Part shown: positions 21,170 through 32,142 of the stretch, one piece after another
Layout of the letters: each line of letters starts with the position of its first letter
How positions within the stretch are numbered: the first letter of the stretch is position 1
Assembly: GCA_030704615.1 (NCBI GenBank)
Contig: CM060731.1
Location: 33,854,001 to 33,914,000 of the forward strand
Reading direction: 5' to 3'
From: Takakia lepidozioides
Taxonomy: Eukaryota; Streptophyta; Takakiopsida; Takakiales; Takakiaceae
Length of the DNA: 60,000 nucleotides
Notes under the pieces: generated by a model
Database searches by the model: none
What the model was told of the DNA's origin: nothing
The model's input: only the letters and a program-made list of their open reading frames with translations
Position numbers and translations under genes: made by a program

Positions 21170-21968
21170 AAGCCCAGTTTCTGCTTGATTTCCAGCCTGG
21201 TGATGTTGGGGGCGTCTCTGCTGCAACGAAGGCAATGGGATCGACCGTCGATCTGGTACCGGAGGAGGGTGCTGCCTCTCAACGTTCTCAGCAAGATCTG
21301 ACCACAATTGAGGAAGACCTGACCACTGAAGGCCCGGAGGAGGCCTCTGCGATTGCAGAATTGTCCGCAAAGATTCCCCAGAGTGCAGCTCCAGTTGGGG
21401 ATGCTCAAGCTGCTCAGCCCCTGCCACCAGCAGAAATGTCTCCGGAGGAATTCCAAAGTGCAGCGGATACAATGTTGGAGGAGACACATAGTAGCATTGG
21501 CAGAGTTCTGGGCAGCAGGGTATTCCAGTGGACTCTTCGAATCCCACTCTGTCGCATGGTCTCCCTTCCCATCGTCAGGCAGGCACTTCTCGGAGATGTG
21601 GATAAGCTCAAGTTCGCATTTCAAGAAGGGTACCGTCTAGGTTTGCCAGCCTTCTACGTTTCCCTTGAGAATGAGGACGGCGAATCTCGTGGACCCACTG
21701 CGGAGGAATTGTCAACATGGGATACCCACTGGCACACTCGCAACGACGAATTCGAGGCAACACTGAAGGATGATCCCGACTTCGGCCATATGTCGGGTAA
21801 AATGTTCTTTGTGTGGGACGGGAATCACCGACTTCTCGCCTGGTGGGAGTACATCAAGCAGAACCATGCCAAGCACATTGGCTGGCATTACATGGTGGAG
21901 TGTGTCATCCTCAAGGTGAAGGCGGCAGACTCCTCCCTGCTCAAGAATGCCATGGCGGACCTCAACTC
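21154..21968 (+). CDS. Exon 1: N-terminal region and ParB-like domain
   Basis: The ATG at 21154 lies in the LTR-like repeat; alternatively the exon begins after the acceptor-like TGATTTCCAG near 21198, meaning the true 5' part was displaced by element D. The first 100 residues are acidic and low complexity. The ParB-like part follows and includes the hallmark WDGNHRLLAWWEY at about 21814-21852, equivalent to the G-x-H-R-x-x-A motif of ParB/sulfiredoxin-like domains. Known ParB-like domains bind or cut DNA, or bind CTP. The exon ends at CTCAACTC before GTAAGA. Confidence 0.65.
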
Positions 21969-22080
21969 GTAAGATACTCATACCCTCCCAAGCACGTTCG
22001 AAATGCGGTGCCGCATTTTGGTTTCCAATCTGTTTTGTTTCCGTGCTTTCGTGGACTGAACTAGAGAGTGTGCCTTGCAG

Positions 22081-23157
22081 GGTCACTGAAAATGCGTACG
22101 TGCATACCCACATGGCACATATGCTGTACAGGGTCAGGAAAATCGGTCTCACTGATCCGCACATGTTTGCGGAAATGCTGGAGCCCGAGCTCATTCAGAA
22201 AGCCGTGGCAAAAACTGACCGGACATGGTATCGTCTCACTATGGATGGAATGGTGGAGGTGATATACGAAGTAAGTCGTCCTCCCATTTCCCTCTGCTCA
22301 TCCTTCCCCAATTTCCGGTAATCTTTCCACATGAATCGAATGTAACGCTTCTGCATGTTTTTGTTGGCAGTCAAACATCAAGCTGGATTTGGCCCATGCC
22401 AAACGCTTCTTCATGGAAAGTGAGGGGCAGGTCAAAACGTTGCAGTCATTGACTGAGCACTTGAAGGAAGCTGGGGTCAAGTCCAGAACGAAATACAAGT
22501 CAAAGCTTGTGAAGCTGGTGGCCATTGCAGATCCGGCACTTGGAAATGACTTCATCCCCGAGATTGCAAAACACTATTCTCGGGCCATGCAGCCGACCAT
22601 GCAGTTGGAGAAACTGCATCACCTCTCAACGGCATGTGTTGAAGCGAAAGAGAAGGTGATGTTTCAATTCACTGAAGTTCCTTCCTAGCAATAGCCACTC
22701 CTTTTCCTGCTCTTGACATTGGATCGGAAATGGCAGACACGGTGGCTGTCGATCTGGAATGCATCGGAGAGTATAAGGACAATGTGGTCTTTTCCACTCG
22801 AAGTTTCCGACCCTGCAGTGGATGTGTGGCTCAACCGCATGACTTGGTGGTTCCAGGTAATTCAAGGTACTTCCCCATATTTGCTTTTCTGAAATGAATT
22901 CCCTGAATTGCTACGTGACAATGCATGTGGGAATCGCAGGTAATGACGAATGCGAAGGAGCAAGTCGTAATGCATACAAATTTGTTCGGCTTGTACGTCA
23001 AATGGGATGGAACACAGACATTGGAAGACTACGTGACACGTTTCAGATGTGCCTACAAGGACAACCTCTTCGCCAGGGAGCTGCAGACAGCAAGAAAGAG
23101 CATGGAGTTTACACATCAGGAGGGAGCGGGAAAAGCTGCAATGCAAATTGTTTACAG
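22081..23157 (+). CDS. Exons 2-5: middle region, no known domain
   Basis: Exons 22081-22270, 22371-22655, 22737-22856 and 22940-23157 join in phase. Exon 3 could be read on to a stop at 22686, but using the donor after GAGAAG (GTGATG) allows a fully open 120-bp exon 4 (TRWLSIWNASESIRTMWSFP and onward) that then joins exon 5 in frame. The sequence is rich in Lys and aromatic residues; no motif is recognised. Intron 1 contains the palindrome AAATGCGGTGCCGCATTT at 22001-22018. Confidence 0.55.
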
Positions 23158-23303
23158 GTGAAGCCCAGCTGTCCTTGTACGCAAAGCCTGGTAATGAGGT
23201 TTGTTTGGGAAATGCGGCACCGCATTCGCATTTTATGTTTTCGGTTGCACTCTGCGAGTACGTTGGTCTCAACTTTTGCTCACGCATGCTGACTGCCCTG
23301 CAG

Positions 23304-24421
23304 GTATATGAAATACGTGCTTCTTCAGACAGGGGCCCTGGCTCAAGAGCCCCCGTTCTTCATGGCTTGGACCGTGGCGGGCCCAAGCTATGTCTACACA
23401 CCCGAGATGCAGAAATAATGGCATGCCGCGCATCTGGTTGGATGCCCGTGGTACCTGGACATGTCTGGCGGAATTGTTGACGAGTCTGAGAAAGATCTGC
23501 ACGCGAAAGCAGAAGAGAAGAGAAAGGAAAGACGTGTCCCTGCTCGGCCAGAGTCGGCAAAGGAAGCTGTTGCTCTGGAACAATCCAGAAAGGCAGCTGA
23601 GATGACACAGAAGATGGTGGATGCAGCTGTGCAGGCTCAACAGAAGGGGTCCAAGAAGCAGACTCGCCAGCAAGGAGCAGCAGTTGTGACACCCAAGAAA
23701 ACAAAGAAGCAGAAACAGATAGTGCAGGTAGAGGGTGAGGAAGAGGACTCCGATGGAGACTTTGCAACCAGCCCACCCCCCGAGACGCAACCGAAATCCC
23801 CTGTGCCCACCGTTGTCACGAGAGGGACAAGAACTGGCTCGGCAAAGAAGGCACTCTTCAACCCCCGGGGGGGCACCCTTTCGAGCCGGTGGAAATGAAG
23901 AGGCCGAAAGTGGATCCCGATACAGTAGTCCAGTGTGTCAATGAGAGTTTATTGGCGGCTTTGGATGGACGGGCAGCCAAGTTGGCATACATGAAGACCA
24001 TGGAGGGTCTGAAGGGCAGAGCACTGAAGAAGGCGGCTGCCAAGAGCCTTCCGACACCCCTGGGTTTCTGAAGATGGTCTCGTTCTTTGAGAGGGTGTGT
24101 GCAGACAAGGATTGCAGGAGGGGCGGAAATGCCACCGAGTGGTCTTGCGATATGATCATCTTGGATATTCCGGACGGAGAGCCTGTGGAAGGACTGCAAG
24201 CTTTGCCATCTTGGAACAGGTACTCCGAGGACTTTTGGAAGAAAGGATTCGGGCTCGCCCGCATGGTGTTGGACGACAGAGGCTGTGTGGTTGTCCTGGC
24301 GAGCAGAGGCAAAAACACGCAGACAGGAATTGCGAAGTGGACCCACAAGAGCGCCATCCCAATTCTTAAGAAGAAGTGGACGTGCATCAACACATTGGGC
24401 CTTCGGTCGGAAGGGAAGAAG
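23304..24421 (+). CDS. Exon 6: linker and motif IV half of the methyltransferase domain
   Basis: The frame runs through an in-frame TAA (23416-23418) into a charged Ala/Lys/Glu linker with two basic clusters that could act as nuclear targeting signals (KKQTR, KKTKKQK) and an acidic patch. A frameshift at a G7 run (23867-23873) is shared with copy 2. The enzyme-like part follows: CDMIILDIPDG at 24146-24178 sits where beta-class methylases have their [DSN]PP[YFW] catalytic motif, and KKGFGLARMVLDDRGCVVVL resembles the helix and strand after it. The catalytic motif is DIPD and so not canonical. One A is missing near 24042 in this copy only. Confidence 0.6.
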
Positions 24422-24517
24422 GTAATTACGACATTGGCACTCGTCCTTTCATTTTCTTAGGAGTTTTGAAATGCGGTGCCGCATTCGATTTCTAATCGTT
24501 CCCCACTGTGTATGCAG

Positions 24518-24781
24518 ACAAAGCAGTTCGATGCATACTGCTTTGTGAAGGAGAACTCGACCTTTGCTTTCCATAAGGAGGGATTGTTGGTTGACCCGAA
24601 CTGCGACCCCATCGATTATTACGTCCTCTTCAACAACGTTCCCACGGAACTTCTCCCTCATAGCCTCACTTCAACTGAACCTCTGCGGTATTCACGCACT
24701 CGGAGCCCTGCCTTCATTCAGACAATTATGGAGACATGCACTGACGTGGAGGCACAATGCTCGACCTCATCTGTGGGACAG
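24518..24781 (+). CDS. Exon 7: target-recognition end and motif I of the methyltransferase domain (frameshifted)
   Basis: Joins exon 6 after GAAGAAG in phase. Near its end SRTRSPAFIQTIMETCTDVE precedes what is ILDLICGTG in copy 2 (59492-59519), the S-adenosylmethionine-binding motif I. In this copy a missing G near 24751 puts motif I out of frame. In beta-class methylases motif I follows motif IV, which is the order seen. The exon ends before GTATGA. Confidence 0.6.
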
Positions 24782-24860
24782 GTATGAAGAATCTTGTTGT
24801 ATGCTATTATGCAAACTCTCGTTATGCTTTCATTCGCAACATTTGAAGGGCCATGTCATA

Positions 24861-24865
24861 ATGTG
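24861..24865. repeat. Target-site duplication of element C, left (ATGTG)
   Basis: ATGTG is repeated at 31818-31822 directly after the other LTR, giving the 5-bp duplication expected of Ty3/gypsy integrases. Confidence 0.9.
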
Positions 24866-25591
24866 TGTCGCGCACCTCACTTCGATAAGCTCCCCTTCAA
24901 GTCATAGTTACTCGCTTTGATGCGCGCGCCTGACTCCCAACCTGGCCGTCCGGGCCAACTTGGAGCTTCGGCTGCTCACCGGGACATAACGGTCCCCCTT
25001 CACTTCCCTCTCGACCCTCCACCTATTTGGGACTAGGAGAATTCCCTTTGGTAGATGGCAGTCCGGAACAGCTCCCCACTCTTTGGTCGCTTTCCGGCTC
25101 GCTCGCTTACTCACTAGTTTTTGGTCACCAACGGGCTTGCACCGTTCTCGGGGTTACTACTCCCTATATATACTTCTGTAGCTGTCCGCGGGGGTTTCAC
25201 AACCAGCCATGCCATTTTATGGCGAACCACCACGAAGACCCTCGATTCCCGGTGGTGAGTCGCGGTGAGTCTTGGCCCGCTCACCACGGCCCCTATGGAC
25301 CGTGATGAGTCCCAAGACTCCCCACGACTCCCACCACGAGGTCTCCGCCCCCATGGTGAGTCCTATGCCACCCCCACTAAGTCCCACTAAGCTACCACCA
25401 CCCCTTGTGGAGCCACCCCCACCGCAACCCGGTGTGCGGGGCTCCACCTAGTGAGCGCCTCCGCTTCCCTGAGTGCCTTGGGCACTCAAGGGTGCTTCAA
25501 CCCCCCATACCTATCGCTGCCGCTGCCCCCACCACAGGGGCAGCCCCTCATGTGTCCCGACCCCCTGCCCTCAAGGCAAAGGGCCGCGACA
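24866..25591 (-). repeat. 3' LTR of element C
   Basis: Starts TGTCGCGC and ends CGCGACA (plus strand). It contains a TATA-like stretch on the minus strand at about 25162-25173. Confidence 0.92.
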
Positions 25592-26497
25592 CACACCCCT
25601 ACCAACAGGGAGTCGATGTCCTCATCGACTTGTCCATTTTGTAGAAACGAACATCCAAGTTGTGGCGTCCCACATCAAGGAGTTTGTTTCCGCACCATGG
25701 CGTCCCATGGCAAAGAACCAAACCCCACACTTGACTCTACTCTCCACTAGCTAGTTCGGCCGACTTCCTCCAAGTCCCGGCCAAGGGTGGAGCCTCTCCA
25801 GCTCCACCCAGTGCACTCTTCTTGGCCTACTTCAAGGCCAAGGAACGATCCTCCCCGAGGATCGAATCGCCTTACTGCAACAACATTGCTTGCGATCGCT
25901 CATGATGCCGCTTTTGGCATCACCTTGAGCAAGGGTTCACCTGGAACCCTCTTTGACTAGGAAGATAACCTTGAACCAACCGTGCGCCCCAATCACTACA
26001 ATTGGGTCCGCCTTGGAATGCTGGCCTGAGGTACGGGAACACGCCGAAGCCGCACTACGACTTCGTCCCGAGGCTACACGATTATAGTACGTGAACGGAA
26101 GCACGTAGCTTCCGCGTTAGCCCGCACTACAAGGCAACCCCCTCGGTAGCGCAGTTATAGTACGCGCACGCGCCAGGTGCGCACTAGCACGTGAACTCCC
26201 AAAGAAGTCGCAAGTTTCCTTGCCCCTTGGATGGGGGTCACCCGATTTCGGCACTACGCAAACACACGATTAACCCAATTTACCTCTCCCACTTTTATAA
26301 GCTAGCATGCATTCTACACACTAGCCAACCATACCATGCATCACCATTCCAAACAAAATAGGACGCACAACATTTGGAACCCATTTCCTTTATAACAAAT
26401 TTTTGTACAATACAAGTTTTTGCAATCGGATTCCTAAGCTAGCTAAGCCGGGCTAAGCATGCATTTCCTCCCCCACGCTCCAAGGTTGATGTCCCCA
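25592..26497 (-). other. 3' non-coding region of element C
   Basis: About 900 bp between the chromodomain end and the 3' LTR. No ORF of note. On the minus strand it ends in a purine-rich GGTAGGGGTGTG next to the LTR, a likely polypurine tract. Short GC-rich inverted repeats occur near 26090-26200. Confidence 0.6.
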
Positions 26498-28225
26498 TCA
26501 ACGTTTCTTCCGCTTTTGAGGTCGCCCTTCGAAAGCTGCAACCGCCTCGGATGCGTTTCCCATTTCTGAGGCACGCACCCAAGATGCCTCCACATGATGA
26601 TAGCCCTTCCATTTGACGAGATACTCCGTTTCTTGGTTCTTGAACCTCCTCGACTTAAGTATTGCCTCCACCTCGTACTCAGGTTCATTTTCATGATCCA
26701 ACAGCATAGGTGGCGGACGCAACACTTGATGTCGATTCGGACGCGCTTCATCTTTGAAGTAAGGCTTCAAAAGGGAGACATGGAATACTGGGTGCACCTT
26801 GCTGTTTGCCGGCAGCTCCAATTCATACACATCCTCATTCATAACCTTCCGAATGCGAAAGGGTCCCGCATACGGAGGTACGAACTTTGGACTCACTTCC
26901 GGAGGTAGTCGGAAATTCTTGATGTTCAACCAGACCTCTGTGCCTGCCTCAAACTTCACTTCCCTCCGCTTCCGATTCGCCTGCCTTTCATACCGTTTCC
27001 TAGCTTTGGCAATGTTGTACTTTGCGAGCTTCAACAAACGCTCGCGTTCTTCCAGTACCGCCGCTACTGCCGGTTCCTCAACGTCCTGGGCGGCCCAACT
27101 TGTCGGCACCAGAGGTGCTTTTCCATAGACCAGCACGAAAGGGGAAACTCCCGTTGCAGAGTGTTCTGTGTTATTATAACAGAACTCTGCCGCGTCTAAG
27201 TGTTCCATCCAGTCTGATTGGTCTGCCGACACGTAATTCCGCAAGAATTGCTTCACTACGGAATTCACTCTTTCCGTTTGGCCGTCTGTCGTAGGTCGGA
27301 AGGCGGTGCTCATCTTCAGCCTCGTCCCCATCTTCTTCCAAAGTGTCCTCCAAAATTTACTCGTAAACTTTGGATCGCGATCCGAGACAATATCCTTCGG
27401 GACTCCATGATGCTTTAAGACGTGGGCGAAGTAAAGTCGCCCTGTCTCCTGCGCCGTTGCCGTCTCCTTGGTGGGGATGAAATGGCCCATTTTACTGAAC
27501 CTATCCACCACCACCATGATTGCATCGAATCCTTTTGACAGCGGCATAGCAGTCATGAAATCCATCGAGACGCTTTCCCAAGTCCCCTCTGGAATCGGCA
27601 AGGGTTGTAACAGCCCCGCTTGCTTTTTGTACTCGCTCCGGTTTTGTTGGCATGTGGTGCATGTCTTGACATACTCCTCTGCCTCCTCCCTCAGTTTGGG
27701 CCAGAAATACTCTTTCTTCAAGAGTGCCGCAGTGCGCTTGGCTCCGCCGTGGCCCGCAAGCGGGCTATCATGGCATTCTCTCAAGAGGCTATCTCTGATC
27801 CCTCCCTTCGGCACGTAGAGACGTTTTTGCTTATACCGGAGCAGTCCATTTTGCAAGTGGAACTGCGATTTAACCCCCATTCTCAAGTCCTGCATCACGG
27901 ACTTTGCCAGCTCATCCTTCCGGCAAGCCTTCCGGATCTTCCTTTGGAGCGCCGTCTCGCCCTTGTACACCAACAAGAGCTGCTGCTTTCTACTTAAAGC
28001 ATCGGCCACCACATTGTCCCGTCCCGGTTTGTACTGGATATCCACGTCGAACACCGCCAAAGTATCTTGCCACCTAAGTTGTTTTGGGGACAACTTGGGC
28101 TGCGTGGCAAAATACTTCACCGTGACATTGTCCGTGAACACCTTCACTGGGTTGGAACCAACATAGTGGCGCCAAAGCTCAAGGCAATGCACCACCGCCT
28201 TCATCTTTTTTCGTGCGTCGGCCAC
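26498..28225 (-). pseudogene. Element C RNase H, integrase and chromodomain
   Basis: A 575-residue frame. It begins in RNase H (KAVVHCLELWRHYV, FTDNVTVKYF, VADALSRK). The integrase has the zinc-binding HDSPLAGHGG and CTTCQQNRSEY, then MDFMTAMP, SDRDPKF and the Glu in TTDGQTERVN. The GPFRI and VFHVSLLKPY boxes precede a chromodomain near residues 510-560 (YEVEAILKSRRF, YLVKWKGYHH, ASWV). Chromodomains steer integration to heterochromatin in this clade. One base is missing at the junction with the RT frame (28205-28225). Confidence 0.93.
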
Positions 28226-29301
28226 CGTCGCTCCACTTCATTCAGTTTCTTACTTTCGTAAGCCACTGGACGTCCATCTTGCATGAGTACACCCCCAATC
28301 GCGAAGTCCGACGCATCTGTATGAATCTCAAATGGACGATCGAACTCCGGGATTTTCAAGACTGGAGCTTCCGCCATCCGCTGCTTCAATTCAGCAAAAG
28401 CTTGGCCACAAAAGGTGTTCCATGCCCAGACTTTAGATTTACACAGAAGGTCTGACAGCGGCCCCGCGATCTTGGCGAAATTTCTCACATACTTCCGGTA
28501 ATAGGAGGCGAGTCCTAGGAAGGATCGCACTCCCGGGACCGAAGTCGGAGGCTCCCAGTCCAAGATCGCCCTCACCTTTCTGTCATCCATTTTGATCCCA
28601 TCCTGTGTAATCACATGCCCCAAGAACTCCACTTTCGTGACCCCGAATTCGCACTTTGAAGCTTTGGCATACAGCTTCCCTTCTCGCAATTTTTGGAACA
28701 CCCTTTTGAGGTGCTCCAGGTGCTCCTCCTTTGTTTTCGAGTACACCAAGATGTCGTCGATGTACACGATCACAAAGTCATCCAACCACTCCTGGAAAAG
28801 GCTGTTCATCAGCGTGCTAAATGTCGCTGGTGCATTGGTGAGCCCAAAAGGCATCACCAAGAACTCATATGAACCATACCTTGTCCTGCACGCGGTCTTC
28901 TCCTCATCTCCTTCCGCCACCCGAATTTGGTGATAGCCGGAGCGCAAGTCGATCCGGCTGAAATACTTCGCTCCTGCCAACCGATCGAAGAGGTCGTCGA
29001 TCCTTGGCAAAGGGTACCGGTTTTTGATAGTCACCTTATTCAGAGCCCTGTAATCGACACACATCCGCAGCGTCCCATCCTTCTTGTCTGCAAATAGCAC
29101 CGGGGCTCCGTAAGGTGACTTACTCGGCCGGATGTACCCCTTTGACATTAGATCCTTGAGCTGAGTCTTCAGCTCGACCAACTCTCTGTGGCTCAACCGG
29201 TAGGGCGCCTTGGCAGGCGGTTCCGATCCCGGTATCACCTCAATCTTGTGGTCAACTCCTCTTCGCGGTGGCAAGCCGCTTGGTAAATCCTCCGGCATCA
29301 C
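28201..29301 (-). pseudogene. Element C reverse transcriptase
   Basis: A 366-residue frame opening with [20 protein letters not shown], a typical chromovirus sequence. It has the blocks [45 protein letters not shown] and the catalytic [10 protein letters not shown], then [12 protein letters not shown]. It ends by frameshift in the first part of RNase H ([14 protein letters not shown]). The preceding protease frame ends in TAA at 29308-29310, in the same frame, so it is separated by a stop only. Confidence 0.93.
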
Positions 29302-29307
29302 ATCCTG

Positions 29308-29876
29308 TTATTTCTCCAAAATCCCCTTGATCCAATCTGGGCTCGGCTCCCCATCGCCTTCTCCTTTCACTTCTCTAATGTAAAGCAAAAACTGGGGCTC
29401 GTGTGCCTCCTCCACGGCCCACTCCTTTGCTGACAGAAGGTTTATTCGCCCTCCCACGGATTTGGGCGTTTCTGACACTCGTAAAACCTCGCCACCATTC
29501 CCACATGGCAGCGTGACTACTCTCTTGCGGCCATCTATGACCGCTCCGGATTTGCTCAAAAAGGTCATCCCCAAAATGAGATCCACTCCATCGATCTCGC
29601 AATGGTGAAGTTCTCACGTCCCTCCCAACTCCCCAGTTGAAGAGGAACATCAAACGCCAACCTTGTCGCCAACTGTGGTTCTCCTTTGGCAGAACGCACC
29701 TCAATAGAGGCCCCCACGTCACTTGTCGGGAGTCCCAGCTTTTGTGCCGTTGCCGGTGTCATGAAGGAGTGCGACGCTCCTGTGTCCACCAACAACGACA
29801 CATTAGTTCCGGATATTATCCCATCCACGAACAATAACTGACTCCCTTTTCGTAAGGCCCTAGTTTCCTGATACAA
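29308..29876 (-). pseudogene. Element C aspartic protease
   Basis: VSLLVDTGASHSFM carries the catalytic DTGA, followed after a one-base deletion near 29600 by DLILGMTFLSKSGAVID in another frame. Both parts together make a normal retropepsin of about 100 residues with a C-terminal connection to RT. Confidence 0.85.
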
Positions 29877-29877
29877 C

Positions 29878-31091
29878 TCACAAGAAAATTTGCCTACCTT
29901 GCAAGTCCTGGCGACTGATGGTATCTTCCGACAGCTCCGTGGTCGCCCGAGTCATGTTCAATTGCCGGGGCTTCGTGCACTTCTTGGCCATGTGCCCGGG
30001 CTCCCCGCAATTGAAACACACTCCATCAAAGGTCGCCTTCTGTCCGCCATAAGCCGCTCCACCCGCTTTTCCTTTCGAAGCACCGGGTGCCGCCTTGACG
30101 TGTGAAGGCCCTCCCTTCGATTTCCACGTGCCAATTGTCGCCGCGTGGCCTATCCCACTTCTTTTCCGGTCGGAAGGAGTCACCTTCCCGCCGGGTCTTC
30201 TTGTGGTTCAGCTCCGTACGGCCTTGTCTCTCACCCCTAGGGACATCCGAGAAACATTCAGCCCTCTCAATTGCCTCGTTCAAAGTCTTGGATGGCTTCT
30301 CCTCCAACTTCCGCCTGGCCCATGGGGCCAGTCCCGCCACAAAGTTGAAGACCATTTCTGGTTCTGCCATGTCCGCGACTTCGAGCAACAGCACATTGAA
30401 AGCCTGGACATACCCCCGAATGTCATCTGTTTGCTTCAAATTCCTCATCTTGTCCCGGGCAAGCCAGGACGCGTTGAGGGGCACAAACTGTCTCTTCATC
30501 AATTCCTTGAACCCACTCCAGTTCAAGGTTTCCGGACTTGGACCTCGGTCGTGAAGGCGTTTCTGCCACCATTGTTGAGCATAGCCCCTCAAATAGGTGG
30601 GAGCCACTTCCACGCGATCCTCGTCACTCAACTTGGCCGCCCGGAAGTACTGCTCAGCTCCAAGAGCCAGGTGTTGAGTGCCTTCCGATTTGGACGCCCT
30701 CGAAGGTGCCGGGTTCCTTAGGCTTCACCTTAAACTTTGCCTTAGTGGAAGTGGCATTAGCCGCCTTCAACACGTCTTTCAACGTCCCGCCAAACTGCGC
30801 CAACAACCCTTCCCAAAAGGCTGCCGGCATGGGAGGCATCTCTTGGTTTGTCGGAGCTCTCAAGGATTCCTCGGGCTCCGACTCCTCAGATTCCTCCCGC
30901 TCTTGAGCGGCCTCGTTTTCGGAAACATTCATCGCTTCCTCAAACGGCCGCCTCGGTGACACGTCGCCCCCATCGGGCTCACCAGGATCATCATCTTTTG
31001 GGCCGTTCCGCTTTCGCTTCGGCTTGCCCGACCCCATGATGAGGCCAATCCCAAGGACGATCGCGTACTGAACTCTAAGCTCTGATACCAA
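29878..31091 (-). pseudogene. Element C gag with zinc knuckle, in several frames
   Basis: Frames at 30654-31091, 30026-30631 and 29878-30183 together make a gag: an acidic N terminus (probable start at the ATG near 31037), a capsid-like domain (AQQWWQKRLHDRG, FVPLNASWLARDK, FNFVAGLAPWARRKL), and one CCHC zinc knuckle, CFNCGEPGHMAKKC. Frameshifts separate the three parts. Confidence 0.85.
31079..31090 (-). promoter_or_regulatory. Primer binding site of element C (initiator-Met tRNA)
   Basis: On the minus strand TGGTATCAGAGC follows the LTR by two bases, the usual complement of the plant initiator-methionine tRNA 3' end. Confidence 0.93.
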
Positions 31092-31092
31092 G

Positions 31093-31817
31093 TGTCGCGC
31101 ACCTCACTTCGATAAGCTCCCCTTCAAGTCATAGTTACTCGCTTTGATGCGCGCGCCTGACTCCCAACCTGGCCGTCCGGGCCAACTTGGAGCTTCGGCT
31201 GCTCACCGGGACATAACGGTCCCCCTTCACTTCCCTCTCGACCCTCCACCTATTTGGGACTAGGAGAATTCCCTTGGTAGATGGCAGTCCGGAACAGCTC
31301 CCCACTCTTTGGTCGCTTTCCGGCTCGCTCGCTTACTCACTAGTTTTTGGTCACCAACGGGCTTGCACCGTTCTCGGGGTTACTACTCCCTATATATACT
31401 TCTGTAGCTGTCCGCGGGGGTTTCACAACCAGCCATGCCATTTTATGGCGAACCACCACGAAGACCCTCGATTCCCGGTGGTGAGTCGCGGTGAGTCTTG
31501 GCCCGCTCACCACGGCCCCTATGGACCGTGATGAGTCCCAAGACTCCCCACGACTCCCACCACGAGGTCTCCGCCCCCATGGTGAGTCCTATGCCACCCC
31601 CACTAAGTCCCACTAAGCTACCACCACCCCTTGTGGAGCCACCCCCACCGCAACCCGGTGTGCGGGGCTCCACCTAGTGAGCGCCTCCGCTTCCCTGAGT
31701 GCCTTGGGCACTCAAGGGTGCTTCAACCCCCCATACCTATCGCTGCCGCTGCCCCCACCACAGGGGCAGCCCCTCATGTGTCCCGACCCCCTGCCCTCAA
31801 GGCAAAGGGCCGCGACA
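31093..31817 (-). repeat. 5' LTR of element C
   Basis: Near identical to 24866-25591, with the same TGTCGCG/CGCGACA ends. A TATATATA promoter-like element on the minus strand is at about 31388-31399. ATGTG follows at 31818-31822. Confidence 0.92.
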
Positions 31818-31840
31818 ATGTGTGGATGACATTGTAACAG

Positions 31841-32036
31841 GTGCCTCAATGTGGGCTGGGCGGTTTTCTGACCGGCACCTCTTTGCCTACGAGGAGGACA
31901 CATCCGTCTGGGGATCCCATCTAGAAGGGCTGCAACGGAATGTGAAGGCTCCCATCGAAGCCAAGGACTCCTCGGATTCGTCGGAGTCGGAGGAAGAGAC
32001 AGTGGACATTGATGCCGAGGAGAACCCGCAATACGA
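31841..32036 (+). CDS. Exon 8: continuation of motif I
   Basis: Begins after TTGTAACAG and, joined to exon 7, completes GTG followed by ASMWAGRFSDRHLFAYEED, matching the usual helix and acidic strand end after motif I of N4/N6 methylases (GSGTT...A..R..IG.E). It then becomes Ser/Glu/Asp-rich. It lies 6.95 kb from exon 7 only because of element C. Confidence 0.6.
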
Positions 32037-32142
32037 GTGAGTGCAAACATTGTAAGTTTGCAAAGTCTTCTGGGTGATTTTTTGTCAAACGCATTTGCGG
32101 ACTGTGGTTCTCATTGGTCTCGTTGGTGATTGTTATGTGCAG

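Larger units (their letters stand above)
24866..31817 (-). mobile_element. Chromovirus (Ty3/gypsy with chromodomain) element C, structurally complete
   Basis: Two LTRs of 725-726 bp (24866-25591 and 31093-31817) in the same orientation, flanked by ATGTG duplications. The internal region codes on the minus strand for gag, zinc knuckle, protease, RT, RNase H, integrase and chromodomain in that order. The PBS matches the initiator-Met tRNA. The LTRs differ at very few positions, so the insertion looks young, yet the coding frame has several one-base shifts and a stop. It sits in intron 7 of the methyltransferase gene in the opposite orientation. The same insertion begins at 59604 in the second copy. 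Confidence 0.93.

Noticed and set aside
22625-22688. Exon 3 ending at the TAG at 22686
   Set aside because: The donor after GAGAAG gives an in-phase 40-codon exon 4 that joins exon 5, so a terminal stop in exon 3 is less likely.
23269-23790. Minus-strand 173-residue Leu/Cys-rich frame opposite exon 6
   Set aside because: Shadow of the Lys/Glu/Gln-rich linker of the methyltransferase gene; splice sites and copy comparison support the plus strand.
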